Origin: Pseudomonadota bacterium
GTDB lineage: Bacteria; Pseudomonadota; Gammaproteobacteria; Steroidobacterales; Steroidobacteraceae
DNA: 64,000 nt
Reading direction: 5' to 3'
Assembly (NCBI GenBank): GCA_021792555.1
Contig: JAJYUL010000002.1
Coordinates: 1 to 64,000, forward strand
Numbering within the stretch: position 1 is the first letter of the stretch; every line of letters begins with the position of its first letter. Shown here in pieces: positions 1 through 8,930 of the stretch. A program made the translations under genes and the position numbers. The notes under the pieces were generated by a model, which was given only the letters and a program-made list of their open reading frames with translations, had not been told where the DNA came from and made no database searches.

Positions 1-330
1 TCGGATGCGGAGGCGGTTGCGGCCGTGGCGCCGGCAACGAGCAGTTGCGTGCGCCACGGACAGCCCGCTCGAGCCACCTCGATGCAGTGACACTGATGCA
101 CGGCATCGAGCGTATCGGCGGGTTCGTGTCCCTCCGGCTCGAGCGGATGAGCCGCATGCCCGGGACGGCGCATGAGTTGCGCGGAACCGCAAGATCAGCA
201 TTCTTCGTCACCGGATTTCGGCTTCTCATGAAGCCGCTCCGGCGTAGCGCGGTTGCCTCGATGGAGCGCGCACACCTCGGAGAGCAAAAGGGGTCTTAGT
301 GCTCCTGCTCAACCCCAAGAAGGGATGTGC
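1..330. other. Window edge, no supported gene
   Basis: I find no convincing gene here. On the plus strand a frame is open from base 1 to a TGA at 88-90 and could be the last 29 codons of a gene cut by the window edge, but those residues match nothing I recognise. The rest is the 3' flank of the minus-strand MFS gene. No hairpin with a T-tract is apparent. Confidence 0.4.
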
Positions 331-1632
331 TCATCGGCCATCCGCTTGGCGCGCGGACACTGCGGCGAGGTCCGCGTGAGGCGCTTCGGGCCCCGTGAGC
401 GCCAGGCCTGCGACCACGAGAACGGACACGATTGCAACGGCAATCAGCGCGAACGCAAAGTTGCCGCCATGCCGCTCGGCAATCGCCGTCTGAAGCACCG
501 CATTCGATGAGGCGATGAAGTTGCCGAGCTGATACACAGTACCGGTGAAGGCCGCGCGTGCCTCAGGTGGCGACAGCTCGTTCAGATGCGCAGGGATGAC
601 GCCGAAAGATCCTTCCACGAAGAACTGCACGATGAATGCACCGACAGCGAGCAAGACCGCCGACGGCGCGAATGCCCAGAGCCACATCGCAGGAATCGCC
701 AGCAGCGGCGCCATCATCGCCAATCTGCGGCCGATACGCTGACTGATCGTCCCGAGCACGAGGCCGCCGAGGATTCCGCCGACGTTGTAGGTGATGGCAA
801 TGATACTCACCGTCCCCGGCGCAAGATGCCGCTGCTTCTGCAGAAACGTCGGGTACAGATCGAGAGTGCCATGGCCCATGAAGTTGAATGCCGTCATGAG
901 CAGAACAGCATAGAGCGCGAGTTTCCAGTGACGTGCGAGTACCGACACTATCGGGACGCGGGCCGCGCGGCCAGACGCGAAGCCCGGGGACTCCTCTACG
1001 CCCCGGCGGATATAGAAGATCAGCAGCGCGGGAGCGAGCCCCACAACGAACATGCCCCGCCAGCCGACGTGGGGGTACAGCAGACCGAATGCCACCGAGG
1101 CAAGCAGATACCCCGTGGGATAGCCCGATTGCAGGATTCCGGAAACCAGACCGCGACTTTCTGCCGGAATGCTCTCCATCGCAAGCGACGCACCGACGCC
1201 CCACTCCCCGCCCATCGCGATGCCGAACAATGCCCGGATGGCGAGAAATGCGAGCAGACTCGGCGCGAAGGCGGTCAGAAAGCCGAACAAGGCGTACAGC
1301 GCCACATCGAGCATGAGGATGCGCCGGCGCCCGTACCGGTCCGCCAGGCGACCGAAGATAAGGGCGCCGAGCGGACGCAGCGCGAGGGTGAGTGTGATGG
1401 CGAAGGCGACCGAGGTCAAAGACGTCACGAACGCCGACGCCACGTCCTTCAGCACGAATACCAACAGAAAGAAATCGAATGCATCGAGCGTCCAGCCGAG
1501 GTAGCTGGCGACGACGGCGTGCTTCTGCGCGGGCGTCCATCCTTTCCACGCCCCCCGATGCAGTCGGGGGGTGATCAGATCTGCGCTGTGCTTGTCCGCA
1601 GGCCGCGCGTCGTGTCCCGGCAAGTCACTCAT
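331..1632 (-). CDS. MFS transporter, lactate/carboxylate:H+ symporter-like (SHS-type)
   Basis: A 433-residue major facilitator protein with about 12 hydrophobic segments in the inner membrane. The first helix carries GWTLDAFDFF (about residues 47-56), typical of sialate/lactate/metabolite:H+ symporters. MFS motif A (GRLADRYGRRR) lies in the loop after helix 2, at about 94-104. I chose the ATG at 1632 rather than the upstream one at 1665 because the protein then begins with a normal cytoplasmic N-terminus. The likely substrate is a monocarboxylate such as lactate, by family resemblance only. It is transcribed in the same direction as the apr operon upstream but is separated from it by about 300 bp, so it probably has its own promoter. 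Confidence 0.8.
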   Translation of the reverse strand: MSDLPGHDARPADKHSADLITPRLHRGAWKGWTPAQKHAVVASYLGWTLDAFDFFLLVFVLKDVASAFVTSLTSVAFAITLTLALRPLGALIFGRLADRYGRRRILMLDVALYALFGFLTAFAPSLLAFLAIRALFGIAMGGEWGVGASLAMESIPAESRGLVSGILQSGYPTGYLLASVAFGLLYPHVGWRGMFVVGLAPALLIFYIRRGVEESPGFASGRAARVPIVSVLARHWKLALYAVLLMTAFNFMGHGTLDLYPTFLQKQRHLAPGTVSIIAITYNVGGILGGLVLGTISQRIGRRLAMMAPLLAIPAMWLWAFAPSAVLLAVGAFIVQFFVEGSFGVIPAHLNELSPPEARAAFTGTVYQLGNFIASSNAVLQTAIAERHGGNFAFALIAVAIVSVLVVAGLALTGPEAPHADLAAVSARQADGR

Positions 1633-1941
1633 GAGCCCATCCCAGCAGGACCTGAGTGCGCCCACTCCCGGATGCGTCCGTGTCCCACGCGATGAGGCAG
1701 CCTCGACACGGAAGCGCCCCGCGGCCGTCGGGACCCGTCACTCGCCTCGCGGAGGTGAGCATCATGAACTCGTTGCGCGAGAGGAAGCTGAGGGGCCCGC
1801 AGAGTTCACGACCGCTGTCCGCGCTGAGCGCCGAGCGCGGGCCGCTCGGGCCGCCCGCCGGGACTCCCTCGCAGCACACTCACCGTTCGCCGGAGCAATG
1901 CCCGCCCGCCGAGGCCGCGCACCATGGCGCGGCCGCCACGC
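1633..1941. other. Intergenic region between CBS gene and MFS gene
   Basis: This 309-bp stretch lies between the 3' end of the CBS-protein gene and the MFS start, both on the minus strand. It should hold the end of the apr operon and the promoter of the MFS gene. I cannot point to a clear promoter or terminator. A plus-strand GGAGGTGA followed by ATG at 1764 opens a frame that runs antisense into the CBS gene; I do not regard it as a gene. Confidence 0.4.
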
Positions 1942-2394
1942 TCATTCCGGAAGGCATCGGGCGGCGATCGCAAACTCGCGCAGCGTATCGATCTCGATCC
2001 GCGATTCCTCGATACGGGTCGCCAGCGTGTCGCGAATGGACAGAATGCCGAGCAGGCGCCCACCTTCGACGACCGGCAGGTGGCGAAACCCGTTTTTTCG
2101 CATCAGCGCCTGGGCAGCCTGCATCGGATCCTCCGGACCGCAGGTCACCACCTCTGAAGTCATGACGTCGCGCACACACATGCTGGGCAGACGCCGAGCG
2201 TCGGTGGCCAATGCTCTGACGAGATCGCGTTCCGAGACGATGCCGAGCATTGGCGATCCGGGGCCGGATTCGCACACGGGCATTGCGCCGATGACGTGCC
2301 GGTGCAGCAGCCGGGCTGCTTCCTCAAGGCTGACATCGGGCCCGCAGGTCACCGTCCGCTGACGGGCGTGCTTCAGAAAATCGCCGACTTTCAT
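1942..2394 (-). CDS. CBS-domain protein (tandem CBS pair), last gene of apr-sat operon
   Basis: A 150-residue stand-alone Bateman module. CBS1 spans about residues 8-62, ending in GIVSERDL, and CBS2 about 74-126, ending in GILSIRD. There is no attached enzyme or membrane domain. CBS pairs of this kind usually bind AMP, ADP, ATP or S-adenosylmethionine and act as energy sensors. The ATG at 2394 overlaps the TGA of the phosphodiesterase gene by 4 bp (ATGA), so it is translated as part of the apr-sat operon. Longer starts upstream would run inside the phosphodiesterase gene and were rejected. Since the upstream enzymes consume AMP and make ATP, an adenylate-sensing role is a reasonable inference, but the partner is unknown. 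Confidence 0.85.
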   Translation of the reverse strand: MKVGDFLKHARQRTVTCGPDVSLEEAARLLHRHVIGAMPVCESGPGSPMLGIVSERDLVRALATDARRLPSMCVRDVMTSEVVTCGPEDPMQAAQALMRKNGFRHLPVVEGGRLLGILSIRDTLATRIEESRIEIDTLREFAIAARCLPE

Positions 2395-3188
2395 GCACTT
2401 CTCCTCTGGCGGCCCTCGGCATCCGCCGCGGCGCCCCCGACTATCCGCGCCTCGGTGCACAAGCCATTGGCCGGATCGAACCGGTGCAGGTGATAGACCG
2501 GGCGATCCCGCATCTGCGGCGGATAATCCCCCTTGCGCAGGGGGGTCGCGGTGCACGGCACCACCATCACCGGGATCTCCCCGATGCGGCCTCCCGTGGA
2601 GCGGTGAACATGTCCACACAAGACCGCAATCACCCGTTCGGAGTGCTGCAGCGTCCGCTGCAGCCTGGCCATGGCCTCGAATGTGACGAAATTGAGCGGA
2701 TCCGGCCCGACGCTGACGATGTACGGCGGATGATGCATGAACGCCACAATCGGCTTGGTGGTCTCGGCATCGATCAGCTCGATCAGGCGCCGCGCGTGCT
2801 CCTCGGAAAAATCACCCTTGTTGGTGCCGGGGCTCACCGTATCGACCGCCATGAGCCGCACCGGAAACTCATCGATCGCGTAATCGAGAAATTCGCCGCC
2901 AGAGGCGCGGCACGCCCATGGCGAGAACGCCTGGCGCAGATTTTCCCTGTCGTCCCGGTTGCCGGGCGCCACGTAGACCGGGGCATGGGACTGGCGCAGC
3001 AGGGACGCCGCCAGCGCGTAGTCCTCACAACGCCCGCCGTGGGCCATGTCCCCCGTGTGGATGAGCACATCGACGGCAGGCTCTAGAGCGTTGATGTCCG
3101 CGATCGTGCGCTCCAGATCCGATGCTCTCAGATCTGCGTCGGGTGCGTCGCGAAAGATGTGCGTGTCGGATATCTGCGCAATGATCAT
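2391..3188 (-). CDS. Metallophosphoesterase, CpdA-like (class III cyclic nucleotide phosphodiesterase family)
   Basis: A 265-residue calcineurin-like phosphoesterase. The metal-binding blocks are in order: D8-x-H10 (SDTH), GD at 46-47, GN at 76-77 followed by RDD, HH at 152-153 and GHVH at 192-195. This is the layout of CpdA/GpdQ enzymes that hydrolyse cAMP or other phosphodiesters. The block that normally reads GNHD has Arg in place of His, which may alter catalysis or substrate. The ATG at 3188 overlaps the sat stop codon (ATGA, 3185-3188), and its own stop overlaps the next gene in the same way. It therefore sits translationally coupled between ATP sulfurylase and a CBS protein. A role in cAMP turnover is inferred from family only. 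Confidence 0.8.
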   Translation of the reverse strand: MIIAQISDTHIFRDAPDADLRASDLERTIADINALEPAVDVLIHTGDMAHGGRCEDYALAASLLRQSHAPVYVAPGNRDDRENLRQAFSPWACRASGGEFLDYAIDEFPVRLMAVDTVSPGTNKGDFSEEHARRLIELIDAETTKPIVAFMHHPPYIVSVGPDPLNFVTFEAMARLQRTLQHSERVIAVLCGHVHRSTGGRIGEIPVMVVPCTATPLRKGDYPPQMRDRPVYHLHRFDPANGLCTEARIVGGAAADAEGRQRRSA

Positions 3189-4381
3189 GAGGCGGAACCG
3201 GTCGGCGCGGACCGCAGGCTCCCATAATACTCCCTCAAGATCGCCACCACCTCGGGACGACTGAATTCGGGCGGTATTTCCACCCCGGTGGAGAGCATCT
3301 CGCGCTGCCGTGTGCCGGAGATCGCGATGTGCTGCTGCGGATCGTGCGGGCAGGTGCGCGCGGTCGCCATGCCGGCGCACTTTCGGCAGTAAAAGGTCAC
3401 ATCGAGCTTTAGTGCTTGCGTTTCGAGCGCGCCCGCCCACAGCTGATCGAAAATCCGATGCGCGTCGAACGGCCCGTAATAGTCGCCGACGCCGGCGTGA
3501 TCGCGTCCGACGATCAGGTGCGAGCATCCGAAATTCTGGCGGATGAGGGCATGCAGCAGCGCCTCGCGCGGCCCCGCATAGCGCATCTCGATGGGATAGC
3601 CGGCCTGGATCACCGTCTCCGGCCGGAAGTAGTGATCAACCATGGCCTGGACCGCCCGGGTGCGCACCTCCGCCGGGATATCCCCCGCCTTGAGCTTGCC
3701 CAGCACCTGGTGGATGAAGACTCCATCGAGCACCTCGAGCGCAATCTTCACCAGATATTCGTGGCTGCGGTGCATGGGATTGCGCGTCTGAAACGCCGCA
3801 ACGCGCGACCATCCCTTGTCGAGGAAGAGCGCCCGCGACTCGGCGGGTCGGATGTACAACTCGGGATATCGCCGCGGGTATTCGCCTTCGCTGAGCACCA
3901 TCACCCGGCCGGCAAGGTTAATCTCCCCCTGGCTCATGACCTTCGCGACACCCGGATGCTTTACATCGGTGGTGCGATAGACGTGCTCGGCCTCGAGCGT
4001 CCTGTCGATGCGGTACTTCTCGCGTACCTCCATGATCGCCAGAATCTCGCCGCTCTCACCCTCGATGAGTGCCACCTCCTCCTGCGCGTGTATGCCCTCG
4101 GCGAGATCTTTGGGCACGGAAAGGGTGATCGGAATGGGCCAGAACAGGCCGTCCGAGAGCCTCATGTCCACGCACGAGCCGCGCCAGTCGTCGTGCCCCA
4201 TGAAGCCATCGAGAGGCGTGTACGCGCCCATGGCCAGCATGAGCACGTCCGACACCGCCCTCGAGTCGAGCGGGACCTTCTTCAGGTGCCGCGCCCGCTC
4301 AAGCTCCTCAGCCCGCTCTACCTCGGGCGCCAACAGCGGCCTGACCGCATCCGATCCGTGTGGGGCTACGAGTTGCGACAT
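3185..4381 (-). CDS. sat: Sulfate adenylyltransferase (ATP sulfurylase), dissimilatory type
   Basis: A 398-residue ATP sulfurylase. In sulfur oxidation it runs APS + PPi to ATP + sulfate, giving substrate-level phosphorylation in the cytoplasm. The nucleotide-binding signatures are visible: [11 protein letters not shown] at 198-208 and GRDHAG at 292-297, with SGTRQREML near 355. A Cys/His cluster (C332, C335, C344, H346) resembles the zinc site seen in some bacterial and archaeal homologues. The single-domain, homooligomeric form is the one found next to aprBA, unlike the assimilatory CysDN pair. I chose the ATG at 4381, 26 bp after aprA stops; a longer start would overlap aprA. It is the fourth gene of the apr operon. 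Confidence 0.93.
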   Translation of the reverse strand: MSQLVAPHGSDAVRPLLAPEVERAEELERARHLKKVPLDSRAVSDVLMLAMGAYTPLDGFMGHDDWRGSCVDMRLSDGLFWPIPITLSVPKDLAEGIHAQEEVALIEGESGEILAIMEVREKYRIDRTLEAEHVYRTTDVKHPGVAKVMSQGEINLAGRVMVLSEGEYPRRYPELYIRPAESRALFLDKGWSRVAAFQTRNPMHRSHEYLVKIALEVLDGVFIHQVLGKLKAGDIPAEVRTRAVQAMVDHYFRPETVIQAGYPIEMRYAGPREALLHALIRQNFGCSHLIVGRDHAGVGDYYGPFDAHRIFDQLWAGALETQALKLDVTFYCRKCAGMATARTCPHDPQQHIAISGTRQREMLSTGVEIPPEFSRPEVVAILREYYGSLRSAPTGSAS

Positions 4382-4407
4382 GCGGTGCCCTACCTCCGGC
4401 CGTCCGA

Positions 4408-6240
4408 TCAGTCGATGATGTGGTACACGGGAGCCTTCTCCATCTCCCAATGCCCGGTGCTCTTGTCGTAGCGCGAGAGCGTGAAGCAGTGCCAGTCCTT
4501 GTCATCGAGCTTCGGATGATCGGCCCGGTAGTAGTAGCCCGGCCAGCGCGTCTCCTGGCGGAACAGAGTGTGCTGGGTGACGCACTCCGAGGCCAGCACC
4601 CGGTGCTGCAGTTCCCACGCCCGCTGCAGCTGGTGCAGGTCCGGCGCGCCAATGTGAGCCAGATCCTCCTTGAGCATTCCGAGCAGCTCGAGCCCTCGGG
4701 TGAGCAGCGGCTCGTTGGTCGTGTAATGGGAGCTGATGCCCCCCACATATTCGTCCATGATCTTCTCCAGACGCTGCAGGCCGTGCAGCGGCAGGATGTA
4801 GCTCGGAGAGACCGTTCCGCCCACGATCTCGTTGCGGCCGACGCGGTAATTCTCGAGCGGCTGGTATATGGCTTTCTTCAGCTCGGCGTATTCCGCCTCA
4901 CTGACTTGCGGGCCGTCCCTGCCGTGGTCCATGACGTACTTGACGGCCGCCTTGGCCGCAATCCGCCCCTCGGTGAAGGAGCCGGAGGAGAACTTGTGGG
5001 CGGTCCCGCCGATGGTGTCGCCTGCGCCGAACAGGCCCTCGACGGTCATCATCCGGTTGTAGCCCCACTGGTAATCGGCCGGCGCGTAGTCCTCCGGTCC
5101 GCTCGCCCAGGCGCCGGAGCACGTGGCGTGGGACCCCATGACGTACGGCTCGGAGGTGGTGAGCTCAGGATTGATTTCCTTCGGATCGATGTTCTGCGAG
5201 GCCCAGACGACCGCCTGGCCGACGGTCATGCCGAGGAAGTTCTCCCAGCCCACGGTCTCCTTGTGCGGATCCTTGAACGCCTCCTTGGTCACCATGCGGA
5301 TGGGGCCGCGGCCCGCCTTGACCTCCTCGAGCAGCGCGTGATTGCGCAGGCACGTCGGTACGGGATGGTGATTGACGTAATCGCCGACCATTTGCTCGAT
5401 CGAGTCACGCCAGAACGCCTCGTAATCCTGCCCGTAGGCATTCTGCGTGTACGTCTTCAGATGCAGGAAGTAGGCCCCGACCGGGCCGTAGCCGTCCTTG
5501 AAGCGCGTCAGGACGATGCGGTTCTCCATCTGCGTCATCTTTGCGCCCGCGAGGATCGGCAGTGCATAGGCGGAAGCGCTGCTCCACGGCGCATACCATG
5601 TCCGGCCCATGCCTTCGCCGACGGCGCGCGGCTTGAAGATATGGGAGGCGCCGCCGGCCGCCACAATGACCGCCTTGGCGCGGAAGACGTAGAAATCCCC
5701 GTTACGAACATTGAACCCCACGGCGCCCGCGACCCGATTGGGGCGCTTGCTGTCCATGAGCAGGTGGGTGACCATGATGCGGTTGTAGACGGCGCTCGCC
5801 GCCTTGCGCGCAGCTTCCGCGACGATAGGCTTGTAGCTCTCGCCGTGAATCATGATCTGCCATTTGCCTTCGCGCTGGTATCGGCCGGTCTTCGGGTCCT
5901 TCATGATCGGCAGACCCCACTCCTCGAATTTGTGCACCGTGGCATCGACATGCCGGGCGATGTCGTAGCCGAGATCCTCCCTCACCAGCCCCATCAGATC
6001 GTTGCGCGCGTAGCGCACGTGATCCTCGGGCTGATTCTCGTTCCAATGCATGCCCATGTAGCAGTTGATCGCGTACAGACCCTGCGCCACCGCGCCGCTG
6101 CGCTCGATGTTCGCCTTTTCAACGCAGACGATCTTCAGATCGCGTCCCCAGTACCTGGACTCGTAGGCGGCGCCGCAGCCGCCCATCCCACCGCCGACGA
6201 TGAGAATGTCGGAGTCGACGAATATGGTTCTCGGGCTCAT
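4408..6240 (-). CDS. aprA: Adenylylsulfate reductase, alpha (FAD) subunit
   Basis: A 610-residue flavoprotein subunit of APS reductase. It starts with a Rossmann FAD-binding stretch ([19 protein letters not shown], about residues 12-30). It belongs to the fumarate reductase/succinate dehydrogenase flavoprotein superfamily and has the usual AprA length and ending (PVYHIID). In a sulfur oxidiser it works in reverse, joining sulfite to AMP to make APS and passing electrons to AprB. The order here is aprB then aprA; the aprA ATG shares one base with the aprB stop (TAATG at 6240). No truncation or frameshift is visible. Direction of function is inferred from the absence of dsrAB in the window and the presence of aprM and sqr. 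Confidence 0.96.
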   Translation of the reverse strand: MSPRTIFVDSDILIVGGGMGGCGAAYESRYWGRDLKIVCVEKANIERSGAVAQGLYAINCYMGMHWNENQPEDHVRYARNDLMGLVREDLGYDIARHVDATVHKFEEWGLPIMKDPKTGRYQREGKWQIMIHGESYKPIVAEAARKAASAVYNRIMVTHLLMDSKRPNRVAGAVGFNVRNGDFYVFRAKAVIVAAGGASHIFKPRAVGEGMGRTWYAPWSSASAYALPILAGAKMTQMENRIVLTRFKDGYGPVGAYFLHLKTYTQNAYGQDYEAFWRDSIEQMVGDYVNHHPVPTCLRNHALLEEVKAGRGPIRMVTKEAFKDPHKETVGWENFLGMTVGQAVVWASQNIDPKEINPELTTSEPYVMGSHATCSGAWASGPEDYAPADYQWGYNRMMTVEGLFGAGDTIGGTAHKFSSGSFTEGRIAAKAAVKYVMDHGRDGPQVSEAEYAELKKAIYQPLENYRVGRNEIVGGTVSPSYILPLHGLQRLEKIMDEYVGGISSHYTTNEPLLTRGLELLGMLKEDLAHIGAPDLHQLQRAWELQHRVLASECVTQHTLFRQETRWPGYYYRADHPKLDDKDWHCFTLSRYDKSTGHWEMEKAPVYHIID

Positions 6241-6701
6241 TACACCACCCCTTTCTTGAAGCGCGTACGCGCGAGCGTCGGCAAAGCCTCGACCTTGAGC
6301 GCCTCGGGCTCATGCGCCAGTGCCTGCGATTGCATTGCCGAGGCAGTGGGCGCCGAATACTCGGACGGACCTTTGATCGATCCCCACGGCGTCGTTCTGA
6401 TCGGCGAGACGAAATTCTTCTCTCGCCCGTCGCGGAATTTTATCCGCCAGGAGATGGTGCCCTTCTCGTCCTCACGGAGCACCCGCACGCTGTGGCCGAG
6501 CGGAGCGAAATCCGCGTAGCCGCGCACGTCGATGGCGTGCTGCGGGCATGCCTTGACGCATGAGAAGCATTCCCAGCACATGTTCGGTTCGATGTTCAGC
6601 GCACGCCGGTACGTCGGATCGATGTGCATGATGTCGGACGGGCAGATATCGACGCAGTACCCGCAGCCGTCGCAGTTCGTCATGTAGACAAACGTGGGCA
6701 T
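6240..6701 (-). CDS. aprB: Adenylylsulfate reductase, beta (ferredoxin-like) subunit
   Basis: A 153-residue iron-sulfur subunit. Two [4Fe-4S] cluster motifs are visible: C10-x2-C13-x2-C16-x3-C20 and C42-x2-C45-x2-C48-x3-C52. The remaining 100 residues form the AprB-specific tail that wraps around AprA. It carries electrons between the AprA flavin and the membrane partner. It starts 12 bp after aprM and overlaps aprA by one base. The length matches known AprB proteins. Confidence 0.95.
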   Translation of the reverse strand: MPTFVYMTNCDGCGYCVDICPSDIMHIDPTYRRALNIEPNMCWECFSCVKACPQHAIDVRGYADFAPLGHSVRVLREDEKGTISWRIKFRDGREKNFVSPIRTTPWGSIKGPSEYSAPTASAMQSQALAHEPEALKVEALPTLARTRFKKGVV

Positions 6702-6713
6702 GGACGATGCTCC

Positions 6714-7502
6714 TCAGTAATGGCGCGGCGCGCGACGGGCACTGCCGAACGTCGCAGGGCGGTCGGCTGGTGCGGGCAGGTTGCGGCGGTAGCCGTTCGC
6801 CTGTTCGATGCGCTTTTGAAACGCCGCGGCCGGCTTGTAGAACATGTGGGCGAACTTGGACCACGGCACCGAGCCGAACAGCACCGTGCTGGCAAGGAGG
6901 TATAGCCCGAAAAAGACATTTGCCCAGAGCTGATTTCCGGAGTGCTCGAAACCGGCCCATATCAGGGCAAATGTCGCGCTACCGAGCAGCGAGAGGATGA
7001 ACAGATCGGCGCGGACGAGCCGAAAGCGCGAGTTGCCTTCCGCGGCGACGTCGACCCGCAGCAAGAACCAGAACCAATAGCCTCCGAGGCAGACCAACAG
7101 CGCCCCGAGGTGCCAGAGCGCGGGAACGATCGCCGGTGTCGCAGCGGCGGCCGTGGGGTATGCGAAGACCATAATGGCCGTGGTGATGACGTACAGCAGA
7201 AAGCCGTACATCGTCAGCAGGTGACTGATCCTGCGCCACGGATTGCAGAACTCGCCGGCAGCCAGACCCGTCACGACGACGGTATGCGCAGCGGCTGCGG
7301 CCATTTCTCCACCGCCGACGCGGCGGGTCGCTCGGGACTTGACGGTCCGGCGATGCTGAAAGAAGTACTTGGCGCTGCCCTTGTGGATCATGTCGATGAG
7401 CGTGCCGAATAAAACCAGCACGAACATGACCACGACATACGCCTGCATCGCTGCAGGCGGTATCGACGCGGGAAGCGCGGCGAACGGATTGAACGTAAAC
7501 AC
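6714..7502 (-). CDS. aprM: APS reductase membrane anchor AprM
   Basis: A 262-residue integral membrane protein with about 5-6 hydrophobic helices and a C-terminal cytoplasmic tail containing WSKFAHMFYKP. It resembles the cytochrome b-like membrane subunits found in front of aprBA in sulfur-oxidising proteobacteria, where it is thought to take electrons from AprBA to the quinone pool. The start is GTG at 7502, preceded by GGGGGGAC as ribosome binding site. It is the first gene of the aprM-aprB-aprA-sat-phosphodiesterase-CBS operon. AprM marks the oxidative lineage that lacks the Qmo complex; no qmo genes occur here. Confidence 0.85.
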   Translation of the reverse strand: MFTFNPFAALPASIPPAAMQAYVVVMFVLVLFGTLIDMIHKGSAKYFFQHRRTVKSRATRRVGGGEMAAAAAHTVVVTGLAAGEFCNPWRRISHLLTMYGFLLYVITTAIMVFAYPTAAAATPAIVPALWHLGALLVCLGGYWFWFLLRVDVAAEGNSRFRLVRADLFILSLLGSATFALIWAGFEHSGNQLWANVFFGLYLLASTVLFGSVPWSKFAHMFYKPAAAFQKRIEQANGYRRNLPAPADRPATFGSARRAPRHY

Positions 7503-7665
7503 TGGCGGTCCCCCCGACGGTGTCGAACATGAGTGCCTCGCCCGAGATCCCCGCCGGGCGTCTGCGGGCCACGACAGCGGCTGACTCTATCCCTGAGGAG
7601 TTTCAACCGCAATAATCGCTTTCATCAATAAAATAGATGATTCTAATATGATAAAGTGATTGATC
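7503..7665. promoter_or_regulatory. Divergent promoter region aprM / LysR regulator
   Basis: This 163-bp gap separates aprM (minus) from a divergent LysR gene (plus). It has an AT-rich core at about 7612-7665 in otherwise GC-rich DNA. The core holds an 18-bp dyad ATCAATAAAATAGATGAT (7623-7640; ATCA and TGAT arms) and a TATGAT box at 7647-7652, plausible as the -10 of the LysR gene. Such a T-rich dyad is the usual shape of a LysR operator (T-N11-A), so the neighbouring regulator may act here. The binding is inferred. Confidence 0.5.
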
Positions 7666-8574
7666 ATGACGTTGGACCAGTTGCGCATCTTTGTGGAGGT
7701 CGCCGAACGACGGCATGTCACGCGCGCAGCGGAAGCACTGCGGATGAGCCAGTCGGCGGTCTCGGCCGCCATCGCGGCGCTGGAAGAAGGCCATCAAATC
7801 AAGCTGTTCGACAGGCTGGGTCGCGGAATCCAGCTGACTGAGCCGGGGCTGATATTTCTGCGCGAGGCACGCGCAGTGCTCGATCGTGCCGCCATGGCGC
7901 GTTCCGTGCTGCAGGACCTCGCGGGCTGCCCGGCAGGACCGATCGCGCTCGCGGCCAGCCAGACCATCGCGACCTATTGGCTTCCCCGGCGGCTCGCGGC
8001 CTTCCATCGCGCCAATCCGCGCGTACGCCTGAATGTGATGATTCGCAACACTCATGAAGTCGAGCGCGCCGTTGCGGAGGGTGAGGTGAGCATCGGGCTG
8101 GTCGAGGGCCCAACGCAGCACCCCGCGCTGCTTCGCATGCATCTCGACCATGATCAGATGGTCCTGGTCGTCGCCGCCGACCGCGTACCGCTGCCGCTTA
8201 AGCCCTCCGGACGCATCGATCTGCGTGCCCTCAACTGGGTAATCCGCGAGCCCGGCTCTGGAACCCGCCGCGGCCTGGAAGACCTGGCGAGGCAGGAGGA
8301 TCTGTCGCTAGATGATCTGAACATCTTCCTGGTTCTGCCCGGAAACGAGGCGGTACGCGAGGCGGTAGAGGCCGGCGCAGGCGCAACGATCATCTCGCGC
8401 CACGTCGTAGCCTCCGCGATCGCGGCCGGCACCCTGGCTGAGATTCCGATCAACTTGCCGCAACGCGAATACGCGCTGGTCCGTCATCGGGACCGTCACG
8501 CGACGCCCGCGCAGAATGCTCTGGTGGAGCACCTTGCCGGCAGGAGCGAGACCGCGGCGGCGGAGACCTGGTAG
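7666..8574 (+). CDS. LysR-family transcriptional regulator, divergent from apr operon
   Basis: A 302-residue LTTR. The N-terminal winged helix-turn-helix is at about residues 1-60 (ITRAAEAL-type recognition: VTRAAEALRMSQSAVSAAIAALE). The C-terminal periplasmic-binding-protein-like effector domain runs from about 90 to 295. The sequence is closest in style to CysB/CbbR-like regulators, but I cannot assign the effector. I chose the ATG at 7666; a TTG two codons upstream (7660) lies exactly 7 bp after a TATGAT box and could serve as a leaderless start. Its position, back to back with aprM, makes it the best candidate regulator of the sulfite-oxidation operon. Confidence 0.8.
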   Translation: MTLDQLRIFVEVAERRHVTRAAEALRMSQSAVSAAIAALEEGHQIKLFDRLGRGIQLTEPGLIFLREARAVLDRAAMARSVLQDLAGCPAGPIALAASQTIATYWLPRRLAAFHRANPRVRLNVMIRNTHEVERAVAEGEVSIGLVEGPTQHPALLRMHLDHDQMVLVVAADRVPLPLKPSGRIDLRALNWVIREPGSGTRRGLEDLARQEDLSLDDLNIFLVLPGNEAVREAVEAGAGATIISRHVVASAIAAGTLAEIPINLPQREYALVRHRDRHATPAQNALVEHLAGRSETAAAETW

Positions 8575-8930
8575 CGCACCAGGTAGCGTTCCCTGCGCGC
8601 GGAGCCGCCCGACGCCGGCAAAATATGATCCTGACGTGCGCCACCCGGCTCGCAGATCCCCTGGGTTGGTCGCACCCGGCGCGGAACCTGACGGCGCCAC
8701 CGCTTCAAGTGCGTGACACCTAACTCGACAAGTCACACCGCCGGTGCCGGCCTCCGGCGTAGCGAGGAGAACAACCCACTCACCCCTGGGCTGCAGCGCG
8801 CTCCCCGCGGGTCCTCTCCGCCCGGCTCAGTAAGGCTCCGCCGCCGAAGCCGCTCGAGTCGCGAAGCCCTCGGATATCGGACACCGCCCTCTGCCATGCC
8901 TCGGCCATGGCAGAGGGCGGGACGCGCACA
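8575..8930. other. Convergent intergenic region, mostly empty
   Basis: This 356-bp gap lies between the ends of the LysR gene (plus) and the DUF1641 gene (minus). Apart from the strong hairpin at 8884-8920 I see no gene, promoter or repeat in it. Confidence 0.6.
8884..8920 (-). terminator. Strong hairpin terminator after sqr/DUF1641 operon
   Basis: This is a perfect 15-bp inverted repeat, CCGCCCTCTGCCATG (8884-8898) and CATGGCAGAGGGCGG (8906-8920), with a 7-nt loop. It lies 10 bp past the DUF1641 stop and downstream of the convergent LysR gene, so it can end transcripts from both sides. There is no T-tract. Confidence 0.65.

Noticed and set aside
1764-2165. Plus-strand frame starting ATG 1764 with a near-perfect GGAGGTGA site
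   Set aside because: It runs antisense through the CBS gene, its residues are Arg/Pro/Ser-rich as expected of an out-of-frame reading of GC-rich DNA, and it matches nothing.
4360-6519. Long plus-strand frame (about 719 codons) antisense to aprA and aprB
   Set aside because: High GC suppresses stops in antisense frames; the opposite strand carries unmistakable aprA/aprB.
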